Below are positions 53,171-62,632 of a stretch of DNA of 64,000 nucleotides, in pieces. Source of the DNA: Maribellus maritimus (GTDB lineage Bacteria > Bacteroidota > Bacteroidia > Bacteroidales > Prolixibacteraceae); the NCBI RefSeq assembly GCF_022267315.1, contig NZ_JAIKLE010000027.1, positions 1-64,000 of the forward strand, in the 5' to 3' direction. The number at the start of each line of letters is the position of its first letter. The first letter of the stretch is position 1. The translations under genes were made by a program, and so were the position numbers. The notes beneath the pieces were generated by a model. It was not told where the DNA came from, did no database searches, and saw nothing but the letters and a program-made list of their open reading frames with translations.

Positions 53171-54982
53171 TTACTTTTCTCCTAAATAGTAAGAAGTTAC
53201 CGGCGACTGAAAATACCCCATTGAACGATGAACCACATCAGAACGATATAAGGGATCTTGCATCAAACAATTTCTTTTGTCTTTTGCCGGAATAGTTGTA
53301 GTGTAAATCAATAACTTTCCCGGAACTGCTGTAATCAGTTCCTCACGCCAGTCACCATATATATCGGCCATCATCATTACTGTTCCCTGAATACTATCAA
53401 TATGTGTTTTCCCGTGGTACTTGACAATCGATTTGAAACGCGAAAAACGACGGTTTGAGTTTTCGGGATTTGGTGTACTGACAATATTTTCGCGAAGCAA
53501 ATCTTCATCCCAAAATATCCAGTCGCGCGGAGAAGGAACATCTTCATTCATGGCAATTATATTTCCTTTTGCGTCGAGTAAATATTTATCTGTTCTACCT
53601 GCTTTTGAATCTTCGGTTGCCATACATTCCAGTCCCGGCAATTCTGGAAAAATATCGGCCACCATGCCATCGCCAATGTGTTGGGTAAACTTATTAATTG
53701 CCCAGATTCTTTCTCCTGTTTTTGCATCAACTATACACACTCCCAAACTGTCGTGCCAAACTTCTACAGCATAAAATCCTTCCAGACCGGGTCTGTCAGG
53801 AATTATATCTGTAAAAAAACTTTTGTCCGGATGTCCCAGACCTGTTGAATACAATAAAGTCCCGTTGTCGTCTAAAACAGCCGATCCGAGCGCAATTTCA
53901 TCTCGTCCATCACCATCAACATCTACTGTTTGCATGCCGTGTGCTCCCTGCGAACGAATCACAGGATTTTCTTCATCGCCATCCCAGCGCCAGACTTTTT
54001 CCAGTTTTTTGTTTTTGTATTGGTAAGCATCTACAATCATCAAACGATACGTACCTCGAGCCACGAGCAAAAAAGGCGTTTTCCCGTCGAGATAAGCCAT
54101 GCCCATTTGGTTGCGGTTGTTCCGGTTATATTTTCCAAATCGTGGATTTCTGGCTGGCCAGTCAACTTTACAAACTTCATTTCCGGTCATTCCATCTAAA
54201 ATTGAACAATATTCGGGACCATCAAAAACACGTCCTTCGGCATCACGGAAATCCTCATCGATTGGCGCAGTTTTAAGGGCTACTTCAGCTTTGCCATCAC
54301 CGTCAAAATCATAAACTACCATTGGAGAATACCAGATTCCCAACTCAATGTTCCATCCCAAATCTTTACGCCACAAAAAAGTTCCGTCGCTTAAATAAGC
54401 TTCTATTTTAAAAGTGGTATCGCTTTTCCGCCAAACGCCGGGGTCAACCCGACCTCCCGGTTGTTTTATTACAAAATCATACTCACCATCGCCATTTAAA
54501 TCTCCAACAGCAACGCGATCGGGCCAATAGTCTCCATCAAATTTAATGGTTTTGAACACGTTATTTTCAATTGCTTTTAGCTCAGTTTCCGCCAAAACGT
54601 CGCCTTCCGAATCTTCGAGCGAATACAAAATGATTTTTCCCGAGCCTACACTTTCATCCACAAAATCGGTAGTTGATTTTATCGGGTCCTTACTCAGTTT
54701 TGTCTTTTTCCCATCAACCGTCTTGTACAAATCAAAAGTAACGGTTTCAGCATCTTTTTTAAGGATTCGCCAACCTATATACGCTTCATTTTTTTCGATT
54801 CTAACTGCTATTAATCCCCGGTTCAGCTTTTCATCGAAACGGGTTTTCGCCCAACCTTTCACCTTTGGTTTTTCAACGTGATCCGGATTAATAACTTCGT
54901 AATTGTATAATCGTTCACGCGGGTCCTGGGCAAAAACGAACTGCACTGCAACAAAAAAAAGGATAAAAAATGATAATTTCAT
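53171..54982 (-). CDS. Rhamnogalacturonan lyase, polysaccharide lyase family 11
   Basis: 603 residues with a Sec signal peptide (MKLSFFILFFVAVQFVFAQ). An N-terminal beta domain (about 35-130) leads into an eight-bladed propeller rich in Ca-binding loops: VGDLNGDGEYDF, VYDFDGDGKAEVALKTAP, VDVDGDGRDEIALGSAVLDD. Also YRLMIVDAYQY and the metal-rich region HIGDGMVADIFPELPGLECMATED. This is the PL11 (YesW-like) pattern; it cleaves the rhamnose-galacturonate backbone of RG-I. Periplasmic or extracellular. Divergent from the GH28 gene; together they open an RG-I degradation locus. Confidence 0.92.
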   Translation of the reverse strand: MKLSFFILFFVAVQFVFAQDPRERLYNYEVINPDHVEKPKVKGWAKTRFDEKLNRGLIAVRIEKNEAYIGWRILKKDAETVTFDLYKTVDGKKTKLSKDPIKSTTDFVDESVGSGKIILYSLEDSEGDVLAETELKAIENNVFKTIKFDGDYWPDRVAVGDLNGDGEYDFVIKQPGGRVDPGVWRKSDTTFKIEAYLSDGTFLWRKDLGWNIELGIWYSPMVVYDFDGDGKAEVALKTAPIDEDFRDAEGRVFDGPEYCSILDGMTGNEVCKVDWPARNPRFGKYNRNNRNQMGMAYLDGKTPFLLVARGTYRLMIVDAYQYKNKKLEKVWRWDGDEENPVIRSQGAHGMQTVDVDGDGRDEIALGSAVLDDNGTLLYSTGLGHPDKSFFTDIIPDRPGLEGFYAVEVWHDSLGVCIVDAKTGERIWAINKFTQHIGDGMVADIFPELPGLECMATEDSKAGRTDKYLLDAKGNIIAMNEDVPSPRDWIFWDEDLLRENIVSTPNPENSNRRFSRFKSIVKYHGKTHIDSIQGTVMMMADIYGDWREELITAVPGKLLIYTTTIPAKDKRNCLMQDPLYRSDVVHRSMGYFQSPVTSYYLGEK

Positions 54983-55168
54983 AGTCTGACTTTTTTGAAG
55001 TTCTTGGATTTAGATTAGTTATTCGTTTAATTTACTATTCAAAAATACCATATTCAAATTAAAGAAAATCAGTACTTATTGATTAAAGTTCGTAATAATT
55101 TCAAATTAGGATTGCCTCAAAAGCAAGTTCTGAAGATTTCACGGATTTAAAAAAAAATAGTTTTTACC

Positions 55169-56860
55169 ATGAGAAAATCAGCGTTCATAGCATTAATCGC
55201 TATTTCTATTTTATCAACCAATTGCCAGGTGAGTCAACCTGAAGAACCAGTCTCCGGCACAATACAATTTACCGGAATTGAATTTGAAATGCCTGAAATA
55301 AACAAGCCTGTTATTCCCGATAATGAAGTAAATATTGTTGATTTTGGCGCCAAAAGCGGCGGACAGTTTTTAAATTCAGAAGCGTTTGAAAAAGCGATAG
55401 CTGCCGTAAGCGAAAAAGGCGGCGGGAAAGTTATCATTCCTGCGGGTATTTGGCTCACTGGTCCGATTATTTTGAAAAGCAATCTTGAACTTCATGCCGA
55501 GGCGGGCGCTTTAATCATCTTTTCAACCAATAAAGATTTGTACCCGGTAATTGAAACCAATTTTGAAGGACTGAATACATTTCGTTGCATGTCGCCAATT
55601 TATGGAAAGAATCTGGAGAATATAGCCTTTACAGGCTCAGGCGTTTGGGATGGTTCGGGGGATGCCTGGCGCTACGTTAAAAAAAGTAAGCTAACTGAAA
55701 GTCAATGGGAAAAACTGGTTGCTTCCGGCGGAATTGTAAACGAAAGAGAAGACGGCTGGTATCCTTCGGAACAATTCAGAAAAGGAATGCTGGGAAGCGG
55801 AGACCAGAATGTCCGCGATGATTTGAAAACCAAAGAAGATTTTGAGCAAATACGCGATTATTTGCGCCCGGTAATGGTTAGCATTCAAAACAGTAAACGG
55901 GTAATGCTGGATGGGCCGGTTTTTCAGAACTCGCCGGCATGGTGCTTACATCCTTTATTGGTTGAAGGCTTAATCGTAAAAAATGTAACTGTGCGGAATC
56001 CGTGGTACTCGCAAAATGGCGATGGAATTGACATTGAATCGTGCAAAAATGTGTTGGTTGAAAATTGCAATTTTGATGTAGGCGACGACGCCATTTGTAT
56101 AAAATCGGGCAAAAACAAAGAAGGCAGAGACCGCGGCATTCCTTGTGAAAATCTGGTGATAAGAGATAATGTTGTTTACCACGGGCATGGCGGGGTTACA
56201 GTAGGCAGTGAAATGTCGGGCGGAGTAAAAAACATGCATGTTTCAAACTGTACTTTTATGGGAACCGATGTGGGATTGCGTTTTAAAAGTACCCGCGGAA
56301 GAGGAGGTGTTGTTGAAAATATTTTTATTTCGGATGTGCGAATGACCAACATTCCAACTTTTGCCATTTCTTTTAATTTGTATTACGGAGGGAAATCGGT
56401 TTCTGAAATGATGGAAGCTGGTGGACTGGAGAGTTCGGAGGAAATGATGCCGGTTACAGAAGAAACGCCGCAATTCAAAAACATCTCGATTTCAGACATC
56501 ACTTTAAAAGGTGCAATGCAGGCGGTGTTATTGCAGGGGCTACCCGAAATGAATATTGAAAATGTAGAATTAAAAAATTTGTTACTGGAAGCCGATAAAG
56601 GTTTTTTGGTGGTTGACGCTGATAACGTTACCATCGAAAACATCGAACTCATAACAGAGGCGAACCAGGCTTTTCAGATTTTCAATAGTAAAAATATTAG
56701 TTTGAATGAAATCAATTTTCATTTCAAGGCTGAAAACAACATTGTTGTGAATGGTGAAAAATCGGATAACATTGAACTTGTCTCAAAACCAGGCCAAAAC
56801 CTTGAAGACTTTACCCAAACCGGAAATGAAATAAAAGAAAATGCGGTAATCTTCAAATAG
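55169..56860 (+). CDS. Glycoside hydrolase family 28 (polygalacturonase/RG hydrolase) lipoprotein
   Basis: 563 residues. Signal peptide II with lipobox LSTNC. Right-handed parallel beta-helix; catalytic blocks NGDGIDIESC (Asp), VGDDAICIKSG (Asp-Asp), GHGGVTVGSE (His) and FKSTRGRGG. An extra loop (about 180-235, GGIVNEREDGWYPSEQFRKG) near the active site is typical of exo-acting or RG-type bacterial GH28. It removes galacturonic acid from pectin oligosaccharides at the cell surface or periplasm. First of a plus-strand operon with esterase, propeller glycosidase and GH105. Confidence 0.92.
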   Translation: MRKSAFIALIAISILSTNCQVSQPEEPVSGTIQFTGIEFEMPEINKPVIPDNEVNIVDFGAKSGGQFLNSEAFEKAIAAVSEKGGGKVIIPAGIWLTGPIILKSNLELHAEAGALIIFSTNKDLYPVIETNFEGLNTFRCMSPIYGKNLENIAFTGSGVWDGSGDAWRYVKKSKLTESQWEKLVASGGIVNEREDGWYPSEQFRKGMLGSGDQNVRDDLKTKEDFEQIRDYLRPVMVSIQNSKRVMLDGPVFQNSPAWCLHPLLVEGLIVKNVTVRNPWYSQNGDGIDIESCKNVLVENCNFDVGDDAICIKSGKNKEGRDRGIPCENLVIRDNVVYHGHGGVTVGSEMSGGVKNMHVSNCTFMGTDVGLRFKSTRGRGGVVENIFISDVRMTNIPTFAISFNLYYGGKSVSEMMEAGGLESSEEMMPVTEETPQFKNISISDITLKGAMQAVLLQGLPEMNIENVELKNLLLEADKGFLVVDADNVTIENIELITEANQAFQIFNSKNISLNEINFHFKAENNIVVNGEKSDNIELVSKPGQNLEDFTQTGNEIKENAVIFK

Positions 56861-56868
56861 CGTTGAAT

Positions 56869-57636
56869 ATGAAAAAATTAGTGATAACCGGCATATTATT
56901 CATTCTTTTAATTAATGCATGCAAAACTGAAAAAGCAGATATTTCAGTTTATTCAATTGGCGATTCAACCATGGCCAATAAAAAAGCTGAAGTGTATCCG
57001 GAAACAGGATGGTGCCAGGTAGTCGGACAGTTTTTTGATGAAACAGTTACAGTGCATAACCACGCTGTTAACGGACGAAGTTCAAAAAGTTTTATCGATG
57101 AAGGAAGATGGCAGGCAGTGCTCGACAGTCTGCAAAAAGGCGATGTGGTTTTTATACAATTCGGACACAACGACCAAAAGGATTACGATTCCACACGTTA
57201 TACAACCCCGTTTGAAACTTATTCTGAAAACCTTACAAAATTTGTAGAAGAATCACGCGAAAAAGGTGCTACACCAGTACTCTTTACTTCCATCATCCGG
57301 CGAAAGTTTGGTGAGCATGGAAAACTAGCCGATACACACGGAGATTATCCGGTGGCCACAAGAAAAGTGGCCGATAATTTGGATGTTCTTTTAATTGATC
57401 TTCAGAAAATAACTGAAACGTGGGTGAATGAGCTTGGCGACGAAGATTCAAAAAAAATGTTTCTTTGGACCGAGCCCAACGAACGATTTAAGGAAGGTAG
57501 GAAAGATGACACCCATTTATCGGTTAAGGGCGCTACAAAGGTTGCACAACTTGCCATTCAGGAATTGAAAAAAGCAAACCTTAAAATCTCCGAAAGAATA
57601 AATTTTGAAGAAGAAATAAGAAAAGAAGATGATTAG
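56869..57636 (+). CDS. SGNH-type rhamnogalacturonan acetylesterase (CE12)
   Basis: 255 residues from the ATG at 56869, eight bases after the GH28 stop. Lipobox LLINAC. SGNH blocks: SIGDSTMA (nucleophile Ser), HAVNGRSSKSF (Gly/Asn block), FIQFGHNDQKD and the C-terminal DDTHLS (Asp-His). Removes acetyl groups from galacturonate in RG-I, opening the chain for the lyase and hydrolase. Co-transcribed with GH28. Confidence 0.92.
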   Translation: MKKLVITGILFILLINACKTEKADISVYSIGDSTMANKKAEVYPETGWCQVVGQFFDETVTVHNHAVNGRSSKSFIDEGRWQAVLDSLQKGDVVFIQFGHNDQKDYDSTRYTTPFETYSENLTKFVEESREKGATPVLFTSIIRRKFGEHGKLADTHGDYPVATRKVADNLDVLLIDLQKITETWVNELGDEDSKKMFLWTEPNERFKEGRKDDTHLSVKGATKVAQLAIQELKKANLKISERINFEEEIRKEDD

Positions 57637-57840
57637 TTGGAAGATAATGTCGAATTTAAGCAAATACAAAAAGTGTACTGGACGAAAATTTGGCGCGGGC
57701 CGGCGCGGAAATGCGGGGGAGAAGCATAAATTTTCTTGATTCTTTTTATTTCGTTTTTCTCATCAAGGAGAAAAATAAAAACCCGTCCGGCAGGACAAAA
57801 GGCAACTTCGTAAAAAATTAATTTTTAATGATAAGAAAAT

Positions 57841-58923
57841 ATGTACATGAAACGTCGCCATTTTATAAAAACAGCTACTACAGGTTTATTGTCGGCACCA
57901 TTAATTACAAACGGAATTATCACAAATTTTCACAACGGTCCTCAAAAAGAATCTGAATTTGTAAAGAAAATAAAACCCATCGGAAGAATTTTGGAAGAAG
58001 AAGGATACTACGTTTGGTGTAATACTCCCATTTATGGCAAAGACGGTAAAGTTCATGTTTTTTATTCACGCTGGCAGGATGAATACGGAATGAGTGGCTG
58101 GATTAGCAAATGTGAAATTGCGCACGCTGTTGCAGATTCTCCGGAATCCGGGTTTAGGCATATTGAAACCACTATAAAACCCAGGCCCGGACTTTTTGAT
58201 GCAACTACCTGCCACAATCCGCATATTCAATTTCACGATGGAAAATACTATTTGTTTTACATGGGTAATTCAAACGGCCGGACCAATACAAAAAGAATTG
58301 GATTAGCAATTGCAGACGATGTAAACGGGCCGTGGGAAAGAAAAGATACACCGCTGCTTGAAACAGGTGAACCCGGTGCGTGGGACGACCATTGCACAAC
58401 GAATCCGGCATTATTAAAACATCCCAACGGACAGTTTTGGTTATACTACAAATCGTGGAACAACAAAAAATACGAAGAAGCCACGGGCGGAATCCGCGGA
58501 AATCGAAAGTATGGCCTTGCCATTGCCGATAAAATTGAAGGGCCGTATAAAAAATATAACGGAAACCCGGTGATTGATTTTTCATATTTGGGCGATAATC
58601 AGCAACTCGAAGATGCTTATGTTTGGTTTGAAAACGGGCTGTTTAAATTGATTGCCCGCGACATGGGATTTTACAATCATGAATATGGTTTGCTTTTTAA
58701 GTCGAAAGACGGGTTAAACTGGAATAAACCCGAAATTGCCTACTACGAAACCGATCATTATTTCAAACAACCTCCAAAACCAAAACATTTAAACAGATAC
58801 GGAAGGTTGGAAAGACCGCAGTTATTAATGAAAAACGGAAAACCCGAATACCTTTTTACAACCTCGCAGGGAGGAAAATACAACACTGCAAGCGGGTATG
58901 TTTTTAAAATTGAACAGGAATAA
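57841..58923 (+). CDS. Five-bladed beta-propeller glycosidase (GH43/GH117-like)
   Basis: 360 residues. The N-terminal KRRHFIKTATTG is a twin-arginine-like leader. Propeller blades are seen as VWCNTPIYGKDGKVHVFYSRW, CHNPHIQFHDGKYYLFYMGN, CTTNPALLKHPNGQFWLYYKSW and LEDAYVWFENGLFKLIARD. Asp and Glu residues in blade starts are compatible with clan GH-F type catalysis, but I cannot assign the exact family. Located between CE12 and GH105, so it probably removes a side-chain sugar from RG-I. Separated from CE12 by a 204-base gap that may hold its own promoter. Confidence 0.72.
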   Translation: MYMKRRHFIKTATTGLLSAPLITNGIITNFHNGPQKESEFVKKIKPIGRILEEEGYYVWCNTPIYGKDGKVHVFYSRWQDEYGMSGWISKCEIAHAVADSPESGFRHIETTIKPRPGLFDATTCHNPHIQFHDGKYYLFYMGNSNGRTNTKRIGLAIADDVNGPWERKDTPLLETGEPGAWDDHCTTNPALLKHPNGQFWLYYKSWNNKKYEEATGGIRGNRKYGLAIADKIEGPYKKYNGNPVIDFSYLGDNQQLEDAYVWFENGLFKLIARDMGFYNHEYGLLFKSKDGLNWNKPEIAYYETDHYFKQPPKPKHLNRYGRLERPQLLMKNGKPEYLFTTSQGGKYNTASGYVFKIEQE

Positions 58924-58934
58924 AACTGAATTTT

Positions 58935-60107
58935 ATGAAAGCTTTAATTATTTCTCTGGCCTTTCTTTTAATTGTTTCGGCACAATCGGCCAGCGGACAA
59001 AATGAGAAAAACGCTCCGCAAACTGCTATTAAACTTGCAAATGCAGTTATGGCGCGGTATGATAGTTTAATCCATTACAACAATAATAAACCCTCGTACG
59101 GTTATGATTATGCTTTTTTAGGTTGGGCCATTGATAAACTGGGAAAATATGATCAAAAATATTCGGATTACATGCAGGCTTATATCGATTATTTTGTTGA
59201 CGAAAATGGCGAAATAAAGGGTTACCGCATGTCGGATTATAACATTGATCAAATTCGCCCTGGATTAAACATGCTGGAACTAACTGAAAGAACAGATGAC
59301 AAGAAATACAAGATTGCGATTTTAACTTTGGTGGAGCAAATAAAAAATCAGCCACGAACAAATTCCGGTGGATTTTGGCATAAGAAGCGCTATCCATATC
59401 AAATGTGGCTCGATGGACTTTATATGGCGTCGCCGTTTGTAGCAAGGTATGCGCGGGATTATGGGCAGCCTGATTTTTTTGATGAAGTGACATTTCAGAT
59501 TCAGGAAGTGTACCAACGAACACTGGACAAAGAAACAGGCCTGGTTTATCATGCGTGGGACGAGAGCCGTGAACAAAAATGGAGTAACCCGAAAACGGGA
59601 CAATCAAAACATTTTTGGAGCCGGGCAACCGGTTGGTACATGATGGCCATGGTTGACGTGCTCGATTATCTCCCTGAAAATCATCCGCAAAAAGATGGGG
59701 TTATCTCAATTTTGCAGAAATTAAGCGGCGCCCTTTTAAAAGTTCAGGATGAAAAAACAGATCTTTGGTACCAGGTATTGGATCAGGGAGGAAGAGAAGG
59801 AAATTACCTGGAAACATCGGGAAGTGCCATGATAATTTACGCTTTTGCCAAAGGGGCAAAAAAAGGTTACCTCGACAAGTCTTACCTCAAAATTGCTGAT
59901 TCCGCATTTGACAGTTTGATGAAAAACCTGGTTGTTACCGAAGACGACGGATTACCCGTTTTGACCAATGTTTGCGGAGCGTGTGGTTTAGGCGGAAATC
60001 CATACCGGGCAGGCGATTACAACTATTATATTTCTGAAAAAAGGATTGATAATGACCAAAAAGGAATGGCACCGCTAATTTTAGCTGCCATTGTATTAAA
60101 TAAATAA
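58935..60107 (+). CDS. Unsaturated rhamnogalacturonyl hydrolase, GH105
   Basis: 390 residues with signal peptide (MKALIISLAFLLIVSAQSASG). Alpha/alpha-barrel motifs of YteR/YesR: FLGWAIDKLG, DQIRPGLNMLELTE, YPYQMWLDGLYMASPF (catalytic Asp in WLDG), YHAWDES and HFWSRATGWYMMAMVDVL. It removes the unsaturated galacturonyl residue left by RG lyase, the direct next step after PL11. Eleven bases after the propeller glycosidase. Confidence 0.93.
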   Translation: MKALIISLAFLLIVSAQSASGQNEKNAPQTAIKLANAVMARYDSLIHYNNNKPSYGYDYAFLGWAIDKLGKYDQKYSDYMQAYIDYFVDENGEIKGYRMSDYNIDQIRPGLNMLELTERTDDKKYKIAILTLVEQIKNQPRTNSGGFWHKKRYPYQMWLDGLYMASPFVARYARDYGQPDFFDEVTFQIQEVYQRTLDKETGLVYHAWDESREQKWSNPKTGQSKHFWSRATGWYMMAMVDVLDYLPENHPQKDGVISILQKLSGALLKVQDEKTDLWYQVLDQGGREGNYLETSGSAMIIYAFAKGAKKGYLDKSYLKIADSAFDSLMKNLVVTEDDGLPVLTNVCGACGLGGNPYRAGDYNYYISEKRIDNDQKGMAPLILAAIVLNK

Positions 60108-60121
60108 GATTACGGAATAAT

Positions 60122-62110
60122 CTAATCTAAAAATCGTATCCGGTTCTTTCCGGATATTTCAATCAAATCCTTTAAATCGTAATACTGTAAAACACCATAA
60201 AGAACATTGGAATATACATTTCTCTGCATCGGATTTTTCAGAAATTCGGTATAACTTTTTATCGAACCTGTAATTTCTGTTTTTGATATTCTTTCGTCAA
60301 GAAAAGTGGCGTGAACCGCAACAGGGCCGTACGTTCCATTGGCCTTAATCTTAACTATTCTTCCTTTCAAAATCGATTCAGTGTCAGCAAAGTCTAAAAT
60401 AGTTTTTACATCAATTACTCTTTGCCCCACAATTGGTTTTCCAATGTGCATACTAGTCATAGCATTTCTATACTCACGGTTCCAGTATTTTGTGTCGTTT
60501 AAACTCAAAGGATCTGCAGTTTCGCCGTATCCTCTTAAATCAGCAACAATCAATATTTCACCCTGATTTGCATAAGACTCCATTGTTCTAGCATCACTCA
60601 AAATTTCATCTTTACCACCTTCATTTAAAAAGACAGTAATCTGACTTTCAGGAGTAATATTTCCCGGAAGTACAAGTACACAAGGCAAAGGCATCTGTTT
60701 TGGTCTGATAATCTGATATTTTTGTATATCGTAAGTTCTCATTTTAATTTCCCCTGTTTGTTCGGGAGATATTTCTTCCAATTCATTTCCAATACACAGA
60801 ATTTCATTAACCTTTCCGGTTATCGTATTTAAATCGTTTTTAAGGAACTGAATTCTTTGCTCCTCTGTAGTTTTGGCTTCATTTAAAAAATAATCAGGGA
60901 CTGAAATATTATCTGCAATAGCTGAATTTACTTGTCCGGTGCTGGTGCATCGAAGGTCTTCTTCGGGAATATGAAATAACTCTGTTTCAACAACAGGCGT
61001 GTCATCATTCAACATCCATTTTTTAAACCATGTAACCAAAGCTTCCCGTTTGGGTTTGGGCATTCCATGTCCGTTTTGCACTGAAAACATACTTACTTTT
61101 TCCGGGCTACCTAACGCGGTATACCCTTTTTTTAACTCTTTAAAAGCTTGCGTTGCTCCCCAATAATCGACAAAATCGTATTTCCCGGACAGAATTAAAA
61201 CCGGTTTGGGTGCTATCATCAAAACAAAGTCCGCTATTTCTAAATGTTCCCTCCCTTCGTAAGGAATATGTTGACAACCATCGGATGGACCATAAATTTC
61301 CAAAACTTTTTCTCTTTGAGTAAAATAACTGCAAACCGAGGCTACTTTAATTCGTTCATCGAGACCAATTAAATAGGATGTTTGTGTCCCTCCTCCCGAA
61401 CTTCCGTATGCGCCGATATTGTTTTTGTCAATATCCTCCCGGCTTACCAGGTAATCAATTGCTCGGTGGTTATCCCAAAATTCCAGAGCTGCCAGGCTTG
61501 TTCCCAATAAATTTGCACCCGCATTTAACAGAGTATGTTCGGTTGTTGCTCCCCGGGTTAGTGTATTGCTATCGTCATCAATAAACTGAATACGTTCACC
61601 CTGCCCGATTGGGTCTACTACCAAAACAGCAATTCCGTTTTGTGCAAAAAGTAAAGCCGAATTTGATGCCGGAATTTTTCCACCCAACCCGTGCCCACAA
61701 AGTTGTACTGCCGCCGGAAATGGTCCCTCCCCATCTGGAATATACAGGTTGGCTGTAACATAACGATGGGGCAAACTTTCAAATATAATTTTTTCAATAC
61801 GAAAACCTTCATACGCAGAACTCCCTGTAAAACGGGCATTTAGATTGCCTTTTTCAGGAAGACCTCCCATTATCTTTTTATATCGCTGAATACAGTCATC
61901 CCGATACGCAATCATTTTTTCTTTTGAGACAAATGCTTTTTCAATTTCTATTTTTCTGTCAGCGTACTGTTGATGAACATCGCGCAGCAAATAATTATTG
62001 TATGCAGTACTCATTCGCCAGGGAAGTGTATTATAACTAATTTGCGCATTCAATCCAAAATGAAATACAAAGAGGATACAAAGAATAGTTATCGGTTTAG
62101 TTTTTTTCAC
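60122..62110 (-). CDS. Acetylxylan/pectin esterase-like protein with tandem alpha/beta-hydrolase domains
   Basis: 662 residues with a signal peptide (ITILCILFVFHFGLNAQ). The first alpha/beta-hydrolase domain (about 100-385) has CGHGLGG (oxyanion), nucleophile elbow GSSGGG (Ser238), Asp312 in SGKYDFVDYW and His348 in NGHGM, a complete triad. The second half (about 470-640) repeats the fold (VLPGN, VADLRGYGETADPL), but where the nucleophile elbow is expected it reads NGTYGP, so it looks inactive. Probably removes acetyl or methyl esters from pectin. Convergent with GH105. Confidence 0.8.
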   Translation of the reverse strand: MKKTKPITILCILFVFHFGLNAQISYNTLPWRMSTAYNNYLLRDVHQQYADRKIEIEKAFVSKEKMIAYRDDCIQRYKKIMGGLPEKGNLNARFTGSSAYEGFRIEKIIFESLPHRYVTANLYIPDGEGPFPAAVQLCGHGLGGKIPASNSALLFAQNGIAVLVVDPIGQGERIQFIDDDSNTLTRGATTEHTLLNAGANLLGTSLAALEFWDNHRAIDYLVSREDIDKNNIGAYGSSGGGTQTSYLIGLDERIKVASVCSYFTQREKVLEIYGPSDGCQHIPYEGREHLEIADFVLMIAPKPVLILSGKYDFVDYWGATQAFKELKKGYTALGSPEKVSMFSVQNGHGMPKPKREALVTWFKKWMLNDDTPVVETELFHIPEEDLRCTSTGQVNSAIADNISVPDYFLNEAKTTEEQRIQFLKNDLNTITGKVNEILCIGNELEEISPEQTGEIKMRTYDIQKYQIIRPKQMPLPCVLVLPGNITPESQITVFLNEGGKDEILSDARTMESYANQGEILIVADLRGYGETADPLSLNDTKYWNREYRNAMTSMHIGKPIVGQRVIDVKTILDFADTESILKGRIVKIKANGTYGPVAVHATFLDERISKTEITGSIKSYTEFLKNPMQRNVYSNVLYGVLQYYDLKDLIEISGKNRIRFLD

Positions 62111-62589
62111 TTTTTTTGCGTATTGAAATTCTTAATAAAAATTTTACCGATTAAATTAATCAAATATTTCCATTAGGGGCTTAATTCACACCAAACTTTC
62201 TCAAATCAGGTTCCAACTAACAGGGGAATTGAACAGGACAAAAATGCAATTTTCGATTTTTTTTATGGAAATTTTTAAAATCCTTGGTATCGAGGAGTGT
62301 TCGTATAAGTTTTGTGAATTCGCAGGTTGTAACTTTCCTTCTATTTTCAACAACATCGAAATTTTCCCAACTATTCACAAAAGAATGAACAACTTAAAAA
62401 GATTACAATGCATTTTAGGATTGTACAATTTTTACTAATGGATATTTGATGAAGAGTGTGGCCGCAAATACCACCTAAACTGAGTTTCATAAACATAACA
62501 AATTCATACTCTCAACTAGTTACTATGAATCTGTTGTACATCTATTTACAAATTGGGTTGTGACTTCTTAGTGCTAAATGGGGAAGTTG
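62111..62589. other. Intergenic region, no intact gene
   Basis: AT-rich. Contains the right copy of a diverged direct repeat (62311-62343) inside a 70-codon frame (62229-62438) with unusual Cys/Phe content and no recognisable domain. Probably degenerate DNA rather than a gene. Confidence 0.4.
62311..62343 (+). repeat. Right copy of the diverged direct repeat flanking the pectin locus
   Basis: TTTGTGAATTCGCAGGTTGT and the next 13 bases correspond to 53123-53156; all seven substitutions are transitions. Same strand as the left copy. Confidence 0.45.
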
Positions 62590-62619
62590 AAAAGCCGAGT
62601 CATTTCTGAATCGGCTTTT
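62590..62619 (-). terminator. Bidirectional terminator at the end of the Ser/Arg-rich gene
   Basis: AAAAGCCGA (62590-62598) pairs with TCGGCTTTT (62611-62619), with A- and T-tracts on both sides. It lies 13 bases beyond the stop of the minus-strand gene at 62633. Confidence 0.85.
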
Positions 62620-62632
62620 TATGTCTTTATTA

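Noticed and set aside
53421-54881. Several open frames of 60-143 codons on the plus strand opposite the PL11 lyase gene
   Set aside because: They are antisense shadows of a well-supported gene with periodic DxDGDG codons; none has a plausible start context or a recognisable domain.
62229-62438. 70-codon plus-strand gene (MNRTKMQFSIFF...)
   Set aside because: No start context, odd composition and overlap with a repeat whose other copy does not preserve the frame with certainty; better read as degenerate DNA.
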